DNA from: Bacteroidetes bacterium MED-G17
GTDB taxonomy: Bacteria > Bacteroidota > Bacteroidia > NS11-12g > UBA9320
DNA: 64,000 nucleotides
NCBI GenBank assembly: GCA_002457675.1
Contig: NTKK01000005.1
Coordinates: 23,867 to 87,866, forward strand
Reading direction: 5' to 3'
Below the pieces are notes generated by a model. It searched no databases, was not told the origin of the DNA, and saw nothing but the letters and a program-made list of their open reading frames with translations. Position 1 is the first letter of the stretch, and the number at the start of each line of letters is the position of its first letter. Of the stretch, positions 53,008-62,221 are shown piece by piece. The position numbers were made by a program, and so were the translations under genes.

Positions 53008-56000
53008 ATGGTGAAAAAAGAATCCGCTTATTGGGAACTAATGAGCAAGCTCTCCTTATTCATTCGTCGATATTATTATAACAAGGCAATTGCCTATGGT
53101 ATTTTGCTCATTGGGCTTTTTGTTTTCGCCTTGTTAATTTTATTGGTATTCGAGTCATTTATCTTTTTAAAGCCATCTATTAAAACAAGCTTGGTTGTTT
53201 CTCTATTTGCAGGTCTTTTTTTTAGCTTGATTCCATTTGTCTTTTACCCGCTTGGACAGTCTCTCAACTTTTTCAAACGCATGCAAGCCATAGAAGCAGC
53301 AAAAATTATAGGAGACCATTTTAATTCAGTTGGAGATAAACTAATAAACGCCATTCAATTGGGACAAGATATGGACAAAAACGATAGTGAATTACTCATT
53401 GCCTCAATTAATCAAAAATCTCTAGAGATAAAGCCAATTAATTTTTTGTATGCCATTGATCTTTCTACGACTAAAACTTGGCTTAAAATAACAGGTATTC
53501 TCTTTTCAACAATTCTACTTTGTACTTCTTTTTCCAGTAGTTTTCGTCGCAGTGCAAGCAGAATATACAACTATAATAAGACCTATGAGGCGCCTTCACC
53601 GTTCCAGTTCATATGGTTGAATAAAAAACCCTTTACGTATCAAAAAGAGATCCTTCCCATTCGGACAAAGACAGTGGGGTCTGCAATACCACAGGAAGTT
53701 GACATCCATATAGATGGGCATACTTTTAAAATGAGAAAAATAGGGGTTGATACTTTTGAATACATACTACAAAAAGTAAATGATGACTTTAATTTTAACT
53801 TCCAAGCAGGTAGATATAAATCAGAAAAATTTTCTATAAGAATACTAAAAATTCCACGTATCATATTGAGCGAATTGCAATTAAATTTTCCAAGTTATAC
53901 AGGTTTGACACCTAAAAAGATAAAACAAATAGGGCAAATAGAAGTTCCCGAGGGCACCCATGCGTCGTGGAAAATCAAAACCCAAAATGCAAACAAAATA
54001 GAAGTCAAATTCCTAAATGAATTGCAAATTCTAGCTCAGAAAAAAGATAGCGTCTCATTCAATATGGAAATACTACATGATTTAAACTTTTGGTTCAGAG
54101 CATTGGATTTTAACCAAATAAAAATAGACTCCATTGGATACCAATTTAAGCGTATTAAAGACCAAGCACCAAAAATTGAAGTTCGGGAATATACAGATAA
54201 AAACAATAAAGAATTTATCCATACAGCTGGTATTCTACAAGATGACTATGGTTTAGGAAAACTACTTTTTGGTATCAAAAAAAACGGTCAAACCAAATGG
54301 ATTAAAATTAATAAAGAGGGACAAGGGACAACACAAACATTTAAACATTCCTTTAATTATGAAGACTTAAATATTTCCCTCGGAGAGTCATTTTCTGTTT
54401 TTTACCGTATTTATGACAATGACCAAATCAATGGTGCAAAATATACTGATTCTGACAGGATAGAAATAAAACGTATGTCTGAGGTTGAATTGGAGAACCA
54501 GGTTGAAAATAGACAAAAAAAAATAGAACGCTCCTTTGGACAGTCTGACACGGAAACCGACCAACTCAACAAAAAATTGGAAAATGTTAAACGTAATTTA
54601 TTTCAGAAAAAGCTCGATTGGGAAACAAAAAATAACTTAGAAACTATTTTAGAAAAACATCAAAAAAATCTATCCAAAATCGAAGAAATTGGGCAAGAAA
54701 TGGTCAAAAAAAACTTGGAAGAAAGAACATTGGATCAGTTAGATGAAGATTTAAAACAGCGACATCAAGAACTCAATGAAGAATCAAAAGCACTAATAAA
54801 TCAAGAAACCAAAAAATTAATTGAAGAAATCAAAAAATTGTTGCAGGAAAATAAAACTGACCAACTTCAGCAAAAACTAAATATGCTAAGCGAATCTAAT
54901 CAGGAAATAAAAGAACAATTAGAAAGATTAAAAGAACTATATAAAGAACTTGAACTCGAAAAACTAGCGCGTCAAACTTCCGATAAACTGGAAAAACTTG
55001 CAAAAAAACAACTTGAACTCTCTAAGAAAAAATCTAGCGTATCAGACCAGAAGGAAATCGAAAAGAAATTTGAAGACATAAAGCGGAGACTTAAAGAGAT
55101 AGAAAAACAAAACGAAACACTCAAAAAGCCTAAAAAACTTAAAAATACAGAAAATAGTGAGAAAAATATTGATCAAGCATTACAAAAAGCAAATCAAAAC
55201 CTACAGAAAAACAATATAAATAACGCAAAAGAAAACCAAAAAAATGCAGGCGATGAAATGAAGCAACTAAGTGTTGAAATCAATGACATGATGATGGATG
55301 CCAACCAACAACAATATCAAGAAGATTATACCAGTTTGAGAAAAACCTTAGAAAATTTGCTTCAACTTAGTTTTGATCAAGAAAAGCTTTTACTTCAATT
55401 CAAAGAAATCCGAAATTATCAACAACAACTAGCACAAAATCAAAAACGTATTGAACAAGACTTTCAATTGGTAAAAGACTCTTTACAAGCATTAAGTACA
55501 AGAGTTCCCGAAATTAATAAAATAGTTAAAGGTAAAATCAAAACAATAGAGCATGAAATGCGACAAGCTAAAATAAAAATGAGTGCTAAAAATTTAATTT
55601 ATGTACCCATTCATCAACAAGTTGTTATGATGGAAATGAACAATCTTGCCAATCTTATTCAGGACATTCTAAGCAATATGCAAGAACAGATGAAAGCACT
55701 CGGCAAAGCCAAGTCTCAAGGTAAACCAAGCATGGCTTGTAAAAAACCAGGGCAAGGGAAAAATAAAAAATCAGGCGCTCAAGTCAAACAAATGCAGCAA
55801 GAGATAAAAAACCAATTACTAAAGTTGCATGAGGGCATGCAAAAGGGGCTAAAACCGGGTACCAAGAACTTTGCCGAAGCTGCGCAGATGCAAGCACAAA
55901 TCAGAGAAAAGCTTTCCAAATTAAGAAAACAAAGCCAAAAAATCGGAAATGTACAACTTGGGAACCAAATCAAACAGACCGAAAAATTAATGGATGAAAT

Positions 56001-56286
56001 AGAAAGAAATCTTCTCAATAAAACATTAAATGCAACCCTCATTAATAAAATAAAGAAAATAGAAAGTAGACTTCTTGCTCATCAAAAAGCAAAACAAAAA
56101 CAGGAGCAAGACCAACAAAGACAAGGCAAAGAAGGAAACAAAATAAGTACCAGTTCACCACGAGAATTAGAAGACTTTTTAGAAGAAACTAAAAATAGTA
56201 AAGAAAATCTTCAATATATATCCCCTGACTGGAGTCCATATTATAAAAATAAAGTAGACAAGTACCTAAAAATTATCAATCAATAA
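53008..56286 (+). CDS. DUF4175-type large membrane protein with long coiled coil
   Basis: 1092 residues from the ATG at 53008 (a TTG lies four codons earlier). Hydrophobic segments at about 30-55, 65-85 and 155-170 anchor the protein, followed by a large beta-rich region (about 190-480, NFPSYTGLTPKKIKQIG). A very long Lys/Glu/Gln-rich coiled coil follows (about 480-1060). I assign it to the Bacteroidota DUF4175 family from this architecture and from LNFPSYTGL. The function is unknown. Two bases separate it from the next gene, a small membrane protein. Confidence 0.8.
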   Translation: MVKKESAYWELMSKLSLFIRRYYYNKAIAYGILLIGLFVFALLILLVFESFIFLKPSIKTSLVVSLFAGLFFSLIPFVFYPLGQSLNFFKRMQAIEAAKIIGDHFNSVGDKLINAIQLGQDMDKNDSELLIASINQKSLEIKPINFLYAIDLSTTKTWLKITGILFSTILLCTSFSSSFRRSASRIYNYNKTYEAPSPFQFIWLNKKPFTYQKEILPIRTKTVGSAIPQEVDIHIDGHTFKMRKIGVDTFEYILQKVNDDFNFNFQAGRYKSEKFSIRILKIPRIILSELQLNFPSYTGLTPKKIKQIGQIEVPEGTHASWKIKTQNANKIEVKFLNELQILAQKKDSVSFNMEILHDLNFWFRALDFNQIKIDSIGYQFKRIKDQAPKIEVREYTDKNNKEFIHTAGILQDDYGLGKLLFGIKKNGQTKWIKINKEGQGTTQTFKHSFNYEDLNISLGESFSVFYRIYDNDQINGAKYTDSDRIEIKRMSEVELENQVENRQKKIERSFGQSDTETDQLNKKLENVKRNLFQKKLDWETKNNLETILEKHQKNLSKIEEIGQEMVKKNLEERTLDQLDEDLKQRHQELNEESKALINQETKKLIEEIKKLLQENKTDQLQQKLNMLSESNQEIKEQLERLKELYKELELEKLARQTSDKLEKLAKKQLELSKKKSSVSDQKEIEKKFEDIKRRLKEIEKQNETLKKPKKLKNTENSEKNIDQALQKANQNLQKNNINNAKENQKNAGDEMKQLSVEINDMMMDANQQQYQEDYTSLRKTLENLLQLSFDQEKLLLQFKEIRNYQQQLAQNQKRIEQDFQLVKDSLQALSTRVPEINKIVKGKIKTIEHEMRQAKIKMSAKNLIYVPIHQQVVMMEMNNLANLIQDILSNMQEQMKALGKAKSQGKPSMACKKPGQGKNKKSGAQVKQMQQEIKNQLLKLHEGMQKGLKPGTKNFAEAAQMQAQIREKLSKLRKQSQKIGNVQLGNQIKQTEKLMDEIERNLLNKTLNATLINKIKKIESRLLAHQKAKQKQEQDQQRQGKEGNKISTSSPRELEDFLEETKNSKENLQYISPDWSPYYKNKVDKYLKIINQ

Positions 56287-56287
56287 C

Positions 56288-56806
56288 ATGACAATAAACA
56301 CATTATGGATTATTGTATTTCTACTCATTGTTTTTCTTATCATTAGACTGGTTACCAAAATTGCGGTTAAATTAATTACAGTATTACTGATTCTTGGGGG
56401 TGTAATTGCCGCACTTTTGTATTTCCAAAATGATTCATCTAAAAAAAACCTGCTTTCAATTGAAGAACTAAACAAACGTTATTGTGAAGAAGCATCATCC
56501 GCTCTATGTGAGTGCGTCGTAAAAATTGTTAGAGAAGACCTCCAAAAAAATAGCACCACCTACAAAAAAATACCCATGAATAACAAATCGGTTCAAGGTG
56601 CTTATTTATGCTTAAAAAGTATACGGAAGCATAAAGATACCATAAAAATATGTTTACAACAGAAAGGAAAAGGCGAGCTATACAAAGACTTTTTGGAGGA
56701 TATCCTTCCCTACCAAAAAAAATTGCAAAGCATGCAAAAACAAATAAAATTGCAAAGCTCCAAATCGCTAAAGGACTTTCAGAAAAGTGAGCTAAATAAT
56801 CAATAA
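56288..56806 (+). CDS. Unknown small membrane protein (172 residues)
   Basis: I do not recognise a family. Two closely spaced hydrophobic stretches (about residues 5-45, including LWIIVFLLIVFLIIRLV) form a membrane hairpin. They are followed by a charged soluble part with Cys in RYCEEASSALCECVVK, AYLCLKS and KICLQQ. The gene starts two bases after the DUF4175 gene, so the products may work together. The Cys pattern might bind a metal or form disulfides, but this is speculative. Confidence 0.65.
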   Translation: MTINTLWIIVFLLIVFLIIRLVTKIAVKLITVLLILGGVIAALLYFQNDSSKKNLLSIEELNKRYCEEASSALCECVVKIVREDLQKNSTTYKKIPMNNKSVQGAYLCLKSIRKHKDTIKICLQQKGKGELYKDFLEDILPYQKKLQSMQKQIKLQSSKSLKDFQKSELNNQ

Positions 56807-56885
56807 ATCTTTACACATTTTGAATCTACTTAGACAAAATATTCACATATGTATTTTAACTCCTAAAAACTTGTAATATTTGCTT

Positions 56886-58499
56886 GTGAACCAATACGTA
56901 ATTTCCGCCCGAAAATATCGTCCTCAAAAATTTGAAGAGGTAATTGGTCAAGAGAAAGTAACCCAAACCCTCCAAAATGAAATTGCCAATAACAAATTGG
57001 CACAGGCCTTTCTATTTTGTGGACCACGTGGTGTGGGGAAAACCACTTGCGCAAGAATTTTAGCCAATGAAATAAATCAACAAAACACCAATTCTTCGGT
57101 TCAAGATAATACATTCAACATTTTTGAACTAGACGCTGCTTCTAACAATAGTGTGGAAGATATTAGAAACCTAGTTCAACAAGTGCGCATCCCGCCTCAA
57201 AACAGCAAGTACAAAGTATACATCATAGACGAGGTTCATATGCTTAGTAAAGATGCTTTTAATGCATTTCTAAAAACACTTGAAGAACCCCCAACTTATG
57301 CTGTATTTATTTTGGCGACGACTGAAAAGCATAAAATTCTTCCCACCATCTTGTCTAGATGTCAAATATTCAATTTTGAAAGAATAAAAACCCTAGATAT
57401 GATCGCACATCTAGAGTCAATTTGTACAACAGAAAAAATTAAATATGAAAAAGAAGCGCTGCATATCATCGCCCAAAAAGCAGACGGTGCACTTCGGGAT
57501 GCGCTCTCTATTTTTGATCAGATGGTGAGCTTTTCAGAGACACAAGAAATAGCTTATCATGAAGTATTAAATAATTTGAATGTTCTTGACTATAGCTATT
57601 ACTTTAAACTTACTTCAAGCTTTTTGAACCAAGAAATTGCTGAAGTTTTGTTGACTTATAATGAAATTCTTGATAAAGGTTTTGATTCGCTGATATTTTT
57701 GACAGGATTGGGTGGTCACATCCGTAATTTACTAATTGCTCAAGAAGCAAAAACCCAAATATTGCTTGATGTACCTGAAAAAATACAACATCAATACATC
57801 CAGCAAAGCCAAAAATTTGAAAAATCTCTGCTATTGAACGCACTTAATTTGATTGGGAAAGCGGAGAGTGAGTATAGGTTTTCTCAAAATACTCGGCTTT
57901 TGGTTGAAATTACTCTAAGTAAAGTAAACTATTTACCCAGTCTAATAAAGTCAATAGAAAAAAAAAAAATAACACCTAAGGATTCTGAAAAGGCATCTTT
58001 CACACCAAAGATTACGCAAAACGGAAGCCAGAAAATCAAACCAGTTTCTAAGCTATCCATAAAAACTTCACTAAATACACCTCGAGTTGAAGAATCCAAT
58101 GATAAAGAAACAACCGAGAACAGTCCAAATCATAAAGATCTCCGTATAGATTTACCCACAATACAAGGTGTTTTCCAAAAACTCGCAGAGCAACTAAAAA
58201 ACGAAGGAAAAAAAAGTATAGGGCTATTGTTTTCAAAAGGCCTCATTCGCCTTGAAAATAAACAAGCTAGTCTTGTTGTTAATTCTCAAGCACAAGCACA
58301 ATTAATAGACCCATACAGAGTAATGGCCCAACAACAATTAAAAAAACTAAACCCACAAATTCAGTTCGCCGTTATTTTAGAAGAACAAGCCATTAAGCAA
58401 AATCGTGCCTACACAGACGAGGAAAAGTTGAGGGAAATGATTGAAGAAAATAAAGACGTGTTGGAAATGAAAAACAGACTTGGACTTACGCTCAAATAA
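56886..58499 (+). CDS. dnaX: DNA polymerase III subunit gamma/tau
   Basis: Clamp-loader ATPase subunit. YVISARKYRPQKFEEVIGQ at the N-terminus, Walker A GPRGVGKTTC, Walker B YIIDEVHML, and the sensor/arginine-finger region LATTEKHKILPTILSRCQIF are all present. The Cys4 zinc module usually found just after Walker A is missing (EINQQNTNSSVQDNTF instead), which I recall as common in flavobacteria. The C-terminal tau-like part is short. The start is taken as the GTG at 56886 (MNQYVISARK); a TTG two codons earlier is possible. It abuts trhO tail to tail. Confidence 0.94.
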   Translation: MNQYVISARKYRPQKFEEVIGQEKVTQTLQNEIANNKLAQAFLFCGPRGVGKTTCARILANEINQQNTNSSVQDNTFNIFELDAASNNSVEDIRNLVQQVRIPPQNSKYKVYIIDEVHMLSKDAFNAFLKTLEEPPTYAVFILATTEKHKILPTILSRCQIFNFERIKTLDMIAHLESICTTEKIKYEKEALHIIAQKADGALRDALSIFDQMVSFSETQEIAYHEVLNNLNVLDYSYYFKLTSSFLNQEIAEVLLTYNEILDKGFDSLIFLTGLGGHIRNLLIAQEAKTQILLDVPEKIQHQYIQQSQKFEKSLLLNALNLIGKAESEYRFSQNTRLLVEITLSKVNYLPSLIKSIEKKKITPKDSEKASFTPKITQNGSQKIKPVSKLSIKTSLNTPRVEESNDKETTENSPNHKDLRIDLPTIQGVFQKLAEQLKNEGKKSIGLLFSKGLIRLENKQASLVVNSQAQAQLIDPYRVMAQQQLKKLNPQIQFAVILEEQAIKQNRAYTDEEKLREMIEENKDVLEMKNRLGLTLK

Positions 58500-59519
58500 T
58501 TATTTTTTTAAAAACCTACCTTTAGAAAATATCCGAATTCCACTATCTATGGCTTTTCTTCTTTCCTTTTGAATATCTTCGGGCAATTCAGTAAAAGTTT
58601 TACATTCCTTTGAACAAGTGTTTTTCATTTTTTCCTTACACTCCTCACATTGAATAAAAAGCAAATTACAAGCCACATTTTTACAATTTGTGTGGTTGTC
58701 ACAATTTTTACCACATTGATGACATTTGGCAATAACATCGTTTGTGATTCGCTCTCCCAAACGTTCATCAAAAACAAAATTTTTTCCAACAAATTTATTT
58801 TCTAAACCTTCCTGATTTACCTGCTTTGCATAATTTATAATTCCTCCTTCCAATTGATAAACATTTTCAAAGCCCTTATATTTTAAATAAGCACTAGCCT
58901 TTTCACATCTTATCCCGCCTGTACAATACATCACAATATTTTTACCCTTTTGCTCGTGCAACTTATTGGCTACAACTGGTAATTGCTCTCTAAATGTATC
59001 TACATCAGGACACCAAGCATTTTTAAAATGCCCAACCTCACTTTCATAATGGTTGCGCATATCCACCAAAATGGTGTCAGAATTATCTGTAAGTAAATTA
59101 AACTCTTTGGCATTTAAGTGCTTACCAATTTTACTAGAGTCAAAATCTTTATCCTCTAATCCATCTGCAACTATTTTATCGCGAACTTTAACGATGAGTT
59201 TAAAAAATGAAAAAGACTTATTTTCTATTGCTACATTTAATCTAACTCCGTTTAAGAAATCAGTTGTATTGATGGTATCTTTAAACAAATCCATGTTTTT
59301 AGTTGGCACATTTATCTGTGCGTTAATACCTTCTTTCGCAACATAAATTCTGCCCAGAACATCCAAATCATCCAACTGAAGAAAGAGATGGTCACGAAAA
59401 ATTTCAGGATTTTCAATTTTTACATATTTATAAAATGAAACAGTCATTCGAGCTGTTCCATCACTCAACACTTTTTGTTTTAGCAATTTACCATCAAGTT
59501 GATTGTGTGGTTTTTTCAC
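58500..59519 (-). CDS. trhO: tRNA uridine(34) hydroxylase TrhO (rhodanese-like)
   Basis: Oxygen-dependent hydroxylase that makes 5-hydroxyuridine at the wobble position of tRNAs (formerly YceA). An N-terminal acylphosphatase-like domain (about residues 15-115) precedes a rhodanese domain with the active-site loop YCTGGIRCEKASAYLKYKG. The C-terminal extension has several Cys pairs (KCHQCGKNC, QCEECKEK, TCSKEC) and may bind zinc. The length of 339 residues is typical. Confidence 0.93.
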   Translation of the reverse strand: MKKPHNQLDGKLLKQKVLSDGTARMTVSFYKYVKIENPEIFRDHLFLQLDDLDVLGRIYVAKEGINAQINVPTKNMDLFKDTINTTDFLNGVRLNVAIENKSFSFFKLIVKVRDKIVADGLEDKDFDSSKIGKHLNAKEFNLLTDNSDTILVDMRNHYESEVGHFKNAWCPDVDTFREQLPVVANKLHEQKGKNIVMYCTGGIRCEKASAYLKYKGFENVYQLEGGIINYAKQVNQEGLENKFVGKNFVFDERLGERITNDVIAKCHQCGKNCDNHTNCKNVACNLLFIQCEECKEKMKNTCSKECKTFTELPEDIQKERRKAIDSGIRIFSKGRFLKK

Positions 59520-59584
59520 TTTTTCCTGCTATGCAAATTAATATAAATTACCCAATTTAGCGGTAAATCAATATATTTGGTTTC

Positions 59585-60253
59585 ATGAAAAAAGTCTGGG
59601 CATCAATCTCTTTCATTCTGCTTTGTATGATTGGTTTCTCACAGATAGAAAATCCAAAGGAAATAACTGCTGGAATGAGCACAGGAACTGCTGTTGGTTG
59701 GAAAATATTTATACCTGAATGCAACAAAAAAGATGTGTTAAAAGCATGGAGAAAAGAAATGGCTCAATTTGATGCCAAAATTTCAAAAGTGAAAAAATCA
59801 AAAGATTATTTTTCTGATGACGTAAGCATATCAGGCTTGGGTGAGCAAGCAGTTGATGTATTTTTTCAATGCAGTGAAGAAAATCTGGGGGTTTATGTCA
59901 ACTTATTTATTCAGAGAGAAAACGAGTTTATTGGACAATCATCTAAAAGTAAAGATGTTAAATTTATAACAGAATTTTTGGTGCGTTTTGCAAAAGCAGA
60001 AAGTACAAGTGCAATAGGTGAAGAACTACAGAAGCAGCAAAAAGAATTGGGAACACTTCATAAAGAGCAAGAAAAGCTAATAGAAAATAAGTCGAAGTAC
60101 GAACAAGATATCAAAGAAGCGGAAGAGTTAATAGCTGAAAGAAAACGAATGATTGAGCAAAACATCAAAGATCAAGAGACAAAATCCAAAGAAATAGAGA
60201 AGCAAGAGAAGCTTATAAACACTACCAAAATTAAGCTAGAACGATTCAGATAG
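59585..60253 (+). CDS. Unknown secreted protein with C-terminal coiled coil
   Basis: 222 residues, no recognised family. A signal peptide (MKKVWASISFILLCMIGFSQ) is followed by a small globular segment (about 22-130: SGLGEQAVDVFFQ, YVNLFIQRENEF), then a charged coiled coil (about 135-222) of Glu/Lys/Gln heptads. The protein is probably periplasmic or surface-associated. It stands alone between trhO (divergent) and the PurF-like gene, with about 65-75 bp on each side. Confidence 0.65.
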   Translation: MKKVWASISFILLCMIGFSQIENPKEITAGMSTGTAVGWKIFIPECNKKDVLKAWRKEMAQFDAKISKVKKSKDYFSDDVSISGLGEQAVDVFFQCSEENLGVYVNLFIQRENEFIGQSSKSKDVKFITEFLVRFAKAESTSAIGEELQKQQKELGTLHKEQEKLIENKSKYEQDIKEAEELIAERKRMIEQNIKDQETKSKEIEKQEKLINTTKIKLERFR

Positions 60254-60328
60254 GCGGTAATATTAAGCGATAATATTTTTTTCTTTGTTTAATTTCTTTC
60301 AAAGGCAGAACTTCGTCCCCATCAAGGT

Positions 60329-62221
60329 ATGAGCGACCTTATCAAACATGAATGTGGTTTGGTTTTTATCCGCCTCAAAAAAACACTTTCGTTTTACCAA
60401 GAAAAATACAAAACACCTCTCTATGGCCTCGAAAAACTTCACGTGTTGATGACCAAACAGCTAAACCGTGGACAAGATGGAGCTGGAATTGCGGTGCTCA
60501 AATTAAATCCCAACCATGGGGAACGATATATTGCCAGGAAGAGGGAGCTTGGCAACAATGCAATTCCCAAAATTTTTGAGCGCCTCAACCAGAGGTTCAG
60601 ACAAGATTCGCATCTTTGGGAAACCGATAAAGACATTGAAAGCAACTTCCCTTATGCAGGGCAATTGTTACTCGGGCATCTCAGGTATGGGACACACGGC
60701 GGCAACAGTATCGAACAAGTACACCCATTTTTAAGACAAAATAATTGGCGAAGTCGAAATCTAATATTGGCTGGGAACTTCAATATGACCAATGTTTCAG
60801 AAATGTACAAGCAACTGATTGACCTTGGTCAACACCCTAAAGAGATTTCAGACAATGTGACCATGCTTGAAAAAATAGGTCACTTCTTAGACCAAGAAAA
60901 TCAAAGAATTTTTGACGCTGAAAAGCGAAAGGGCGCAAAGAACCAAGACATTTCGATTCAAATAAAAAACAAATTAGATATGGCCAGTATTCTCAAAAAA
61001 TCCTTTAAAAATGTTGATGGAGGCTTTGTCATGTCAGGTATTGTAGGAGACGGTAATGCATTTGTAATAAGAGATCCAAATGGCATTCGACCTGCATTTT
61101 ATTACGAAAATGACGAAATTTTTGCTCTTACATCTGAAAGACCAGCACTTCAAACTGCATTAAATATACCTATTGAAGAAGTAGAGGAACTTAAAAGGGG
61201 GCAAGCTGTTTTGGCCCAAGCAAATGGTGAAATTACAATTCGACAAGTTCTCAAAGCCAGAGAAAATAAAGCTTGCAGCTTTGAAAGAATTTATTTTTCA
61301 AGAGGCAATGATGCTGCCATTCATCATGAAAGAAAACACTTAGGTTTAAGATTAACTAAACCCATCTTAAAAGCAATAGATTTTGATTTAGATAACTCTG
61401 TTTTTTCTTATGTTCCCCATTCTGCAGCTTCAGCATTTTATGGATTGGTAGATGGTTTATATGCCTATTTAGATAAGTATAAGAGATCTAAGATACTTTC
61501 TATTTCTCATGAAAAATTAAACGAGGAACGCCTTGATAAACTTCTTAGTTTAAAAGTTCGGAGAGAAAAAATTTTAATAAAAGATAAGAAAATGAGGACA
61601 TTTATAACCCAAGATCAAGACAGAGACGATCTGGTTGGCAATGTATATGACTTGACTTATGGAATTGTAAAAGCAGATAAAGACACTCTAGTAGTTGTAG
61701 ATGATTCTATCGTAAGAGGTACAACTTTGAAAAAAAGTATTCTGAAAATTCTAGATCGCACGGGTGCCAAGAAAATCATTATTGCTTCATCGGCACCTAT
61801 TATTAAATATCCAGATTGCTATGGTATAGACATGAGTCGATTGAAAGATTTTGTTGCCTTCAAAGCACTTATATCTCTAATTGAAAAACACAAATTGGGC
61901 AACAAGCTAAATGAAGCTTATGAAAAAGCAAAAGAACAAATACGCCCAAATAATACGAAAAATCAAAACCAATTAAAGCCTCTCTATGATTTATTTACCG
62001 ATGATGAGCTAGTTGAGGAAATTGCAAGAATAGTTACGCCGACAAGGCAAAAGGCAAAAGTGAAAATAATCTATAATTCTATAGATAGTCTTCACAAAGC
62101 TTGCCCAAATAATAAAGGGGATTGGTACTTCACGGGAAATTATCCCACCCCAGGTGGACATAAAGTTGTTAATCGTGCTTTTGTATACTATATGGAAGGC
62201 AACGACAAAAGAGCCTATTAA
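60329..62221 (+). CDS. PurF-like amidophosphoribosyltransferase, long Bacteroidota form
   Basis: Class II glutamine amidotransferase joined to a phosphoribosyltransferase-fold domain. Canonical PurF makes phosphoribosylamine, the first step of purine synthesis. The N-terminal nucleophile is Cys 9 after an eight-residue leader (HECGLVFIR), with NRGQDGAGIAVL and GHLRYGTHGG downstream. The transferase half shows ACSFERIYFSRG, VPHSAASAFYGL and the PRPP-binding LVVVDDSIVRGTTLKK. At 630 residues it is longer than E. coli PurF (about 505), with extra sequence in both domains. A second, shorter purF may exist elsewhere, so the precise role is uncertain. Confidence 0.85.
   Translation: MSDLIKHECGLVFIRLKKTLSFYQEKYKTPLYGLEKLHVLMTKQLNRGQDGAGIAVLKLNPNHGERYIARKRELGNNAIPKIFERLNQRFRQDSHLWETDKDIESNFPYAGQLLLGHLRYGTHGGNSIEQVHPFLRQNNWRSRNLILAGNFNMTNVSEMYKQLIDLGQHPKEISDNVTMLEKIGHFLDQENQRIFDAEKRKGAKNQDISIQIKNKLDMASILKKSFKNVDGGFVMSGIVGDGNAFVIRDPNGIRPAFYYENDEIFALTSERPALQTALNIPIEEVEELKRGQAVLAQANGEITIRQVLKARENKACSFERIYFSRGNDAAIHHERKHLGLRLTKPILKAIDFDLDNSVFSYVPHSAASAFYGLVDGLYAYLDKYKRSKILSISHEKLNEERLDKLLSLKVRREKILIKDKKMRTFITQDQDRDDLVGNVYDLTYGIVKADKDTLVVVDDSIVRGTTLKKSILKILDRTGAKKIIIASSAPIIKYPDCYGIDMSRLKDFVAFKALISLIEKHKLGNKLNEAYEKAKEQIRPNNTKNQNQLKPLYDLFTDDELVEEIARIVTPTRQKAKVKIIYNSIDSLHKACPNNKGDWYFTGNYPTPGGHKVVNRAFVYYMEGNDKRAY

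Noticed and set aside
56886..58499. Loss of the zinc module in DnaX as a novel defect
   Set aside because: The Cys4 motif is absent, but from memory this is common in flavobacterial DnaX, and the ATPase motifs are intact; it is noted in the gene entry only.
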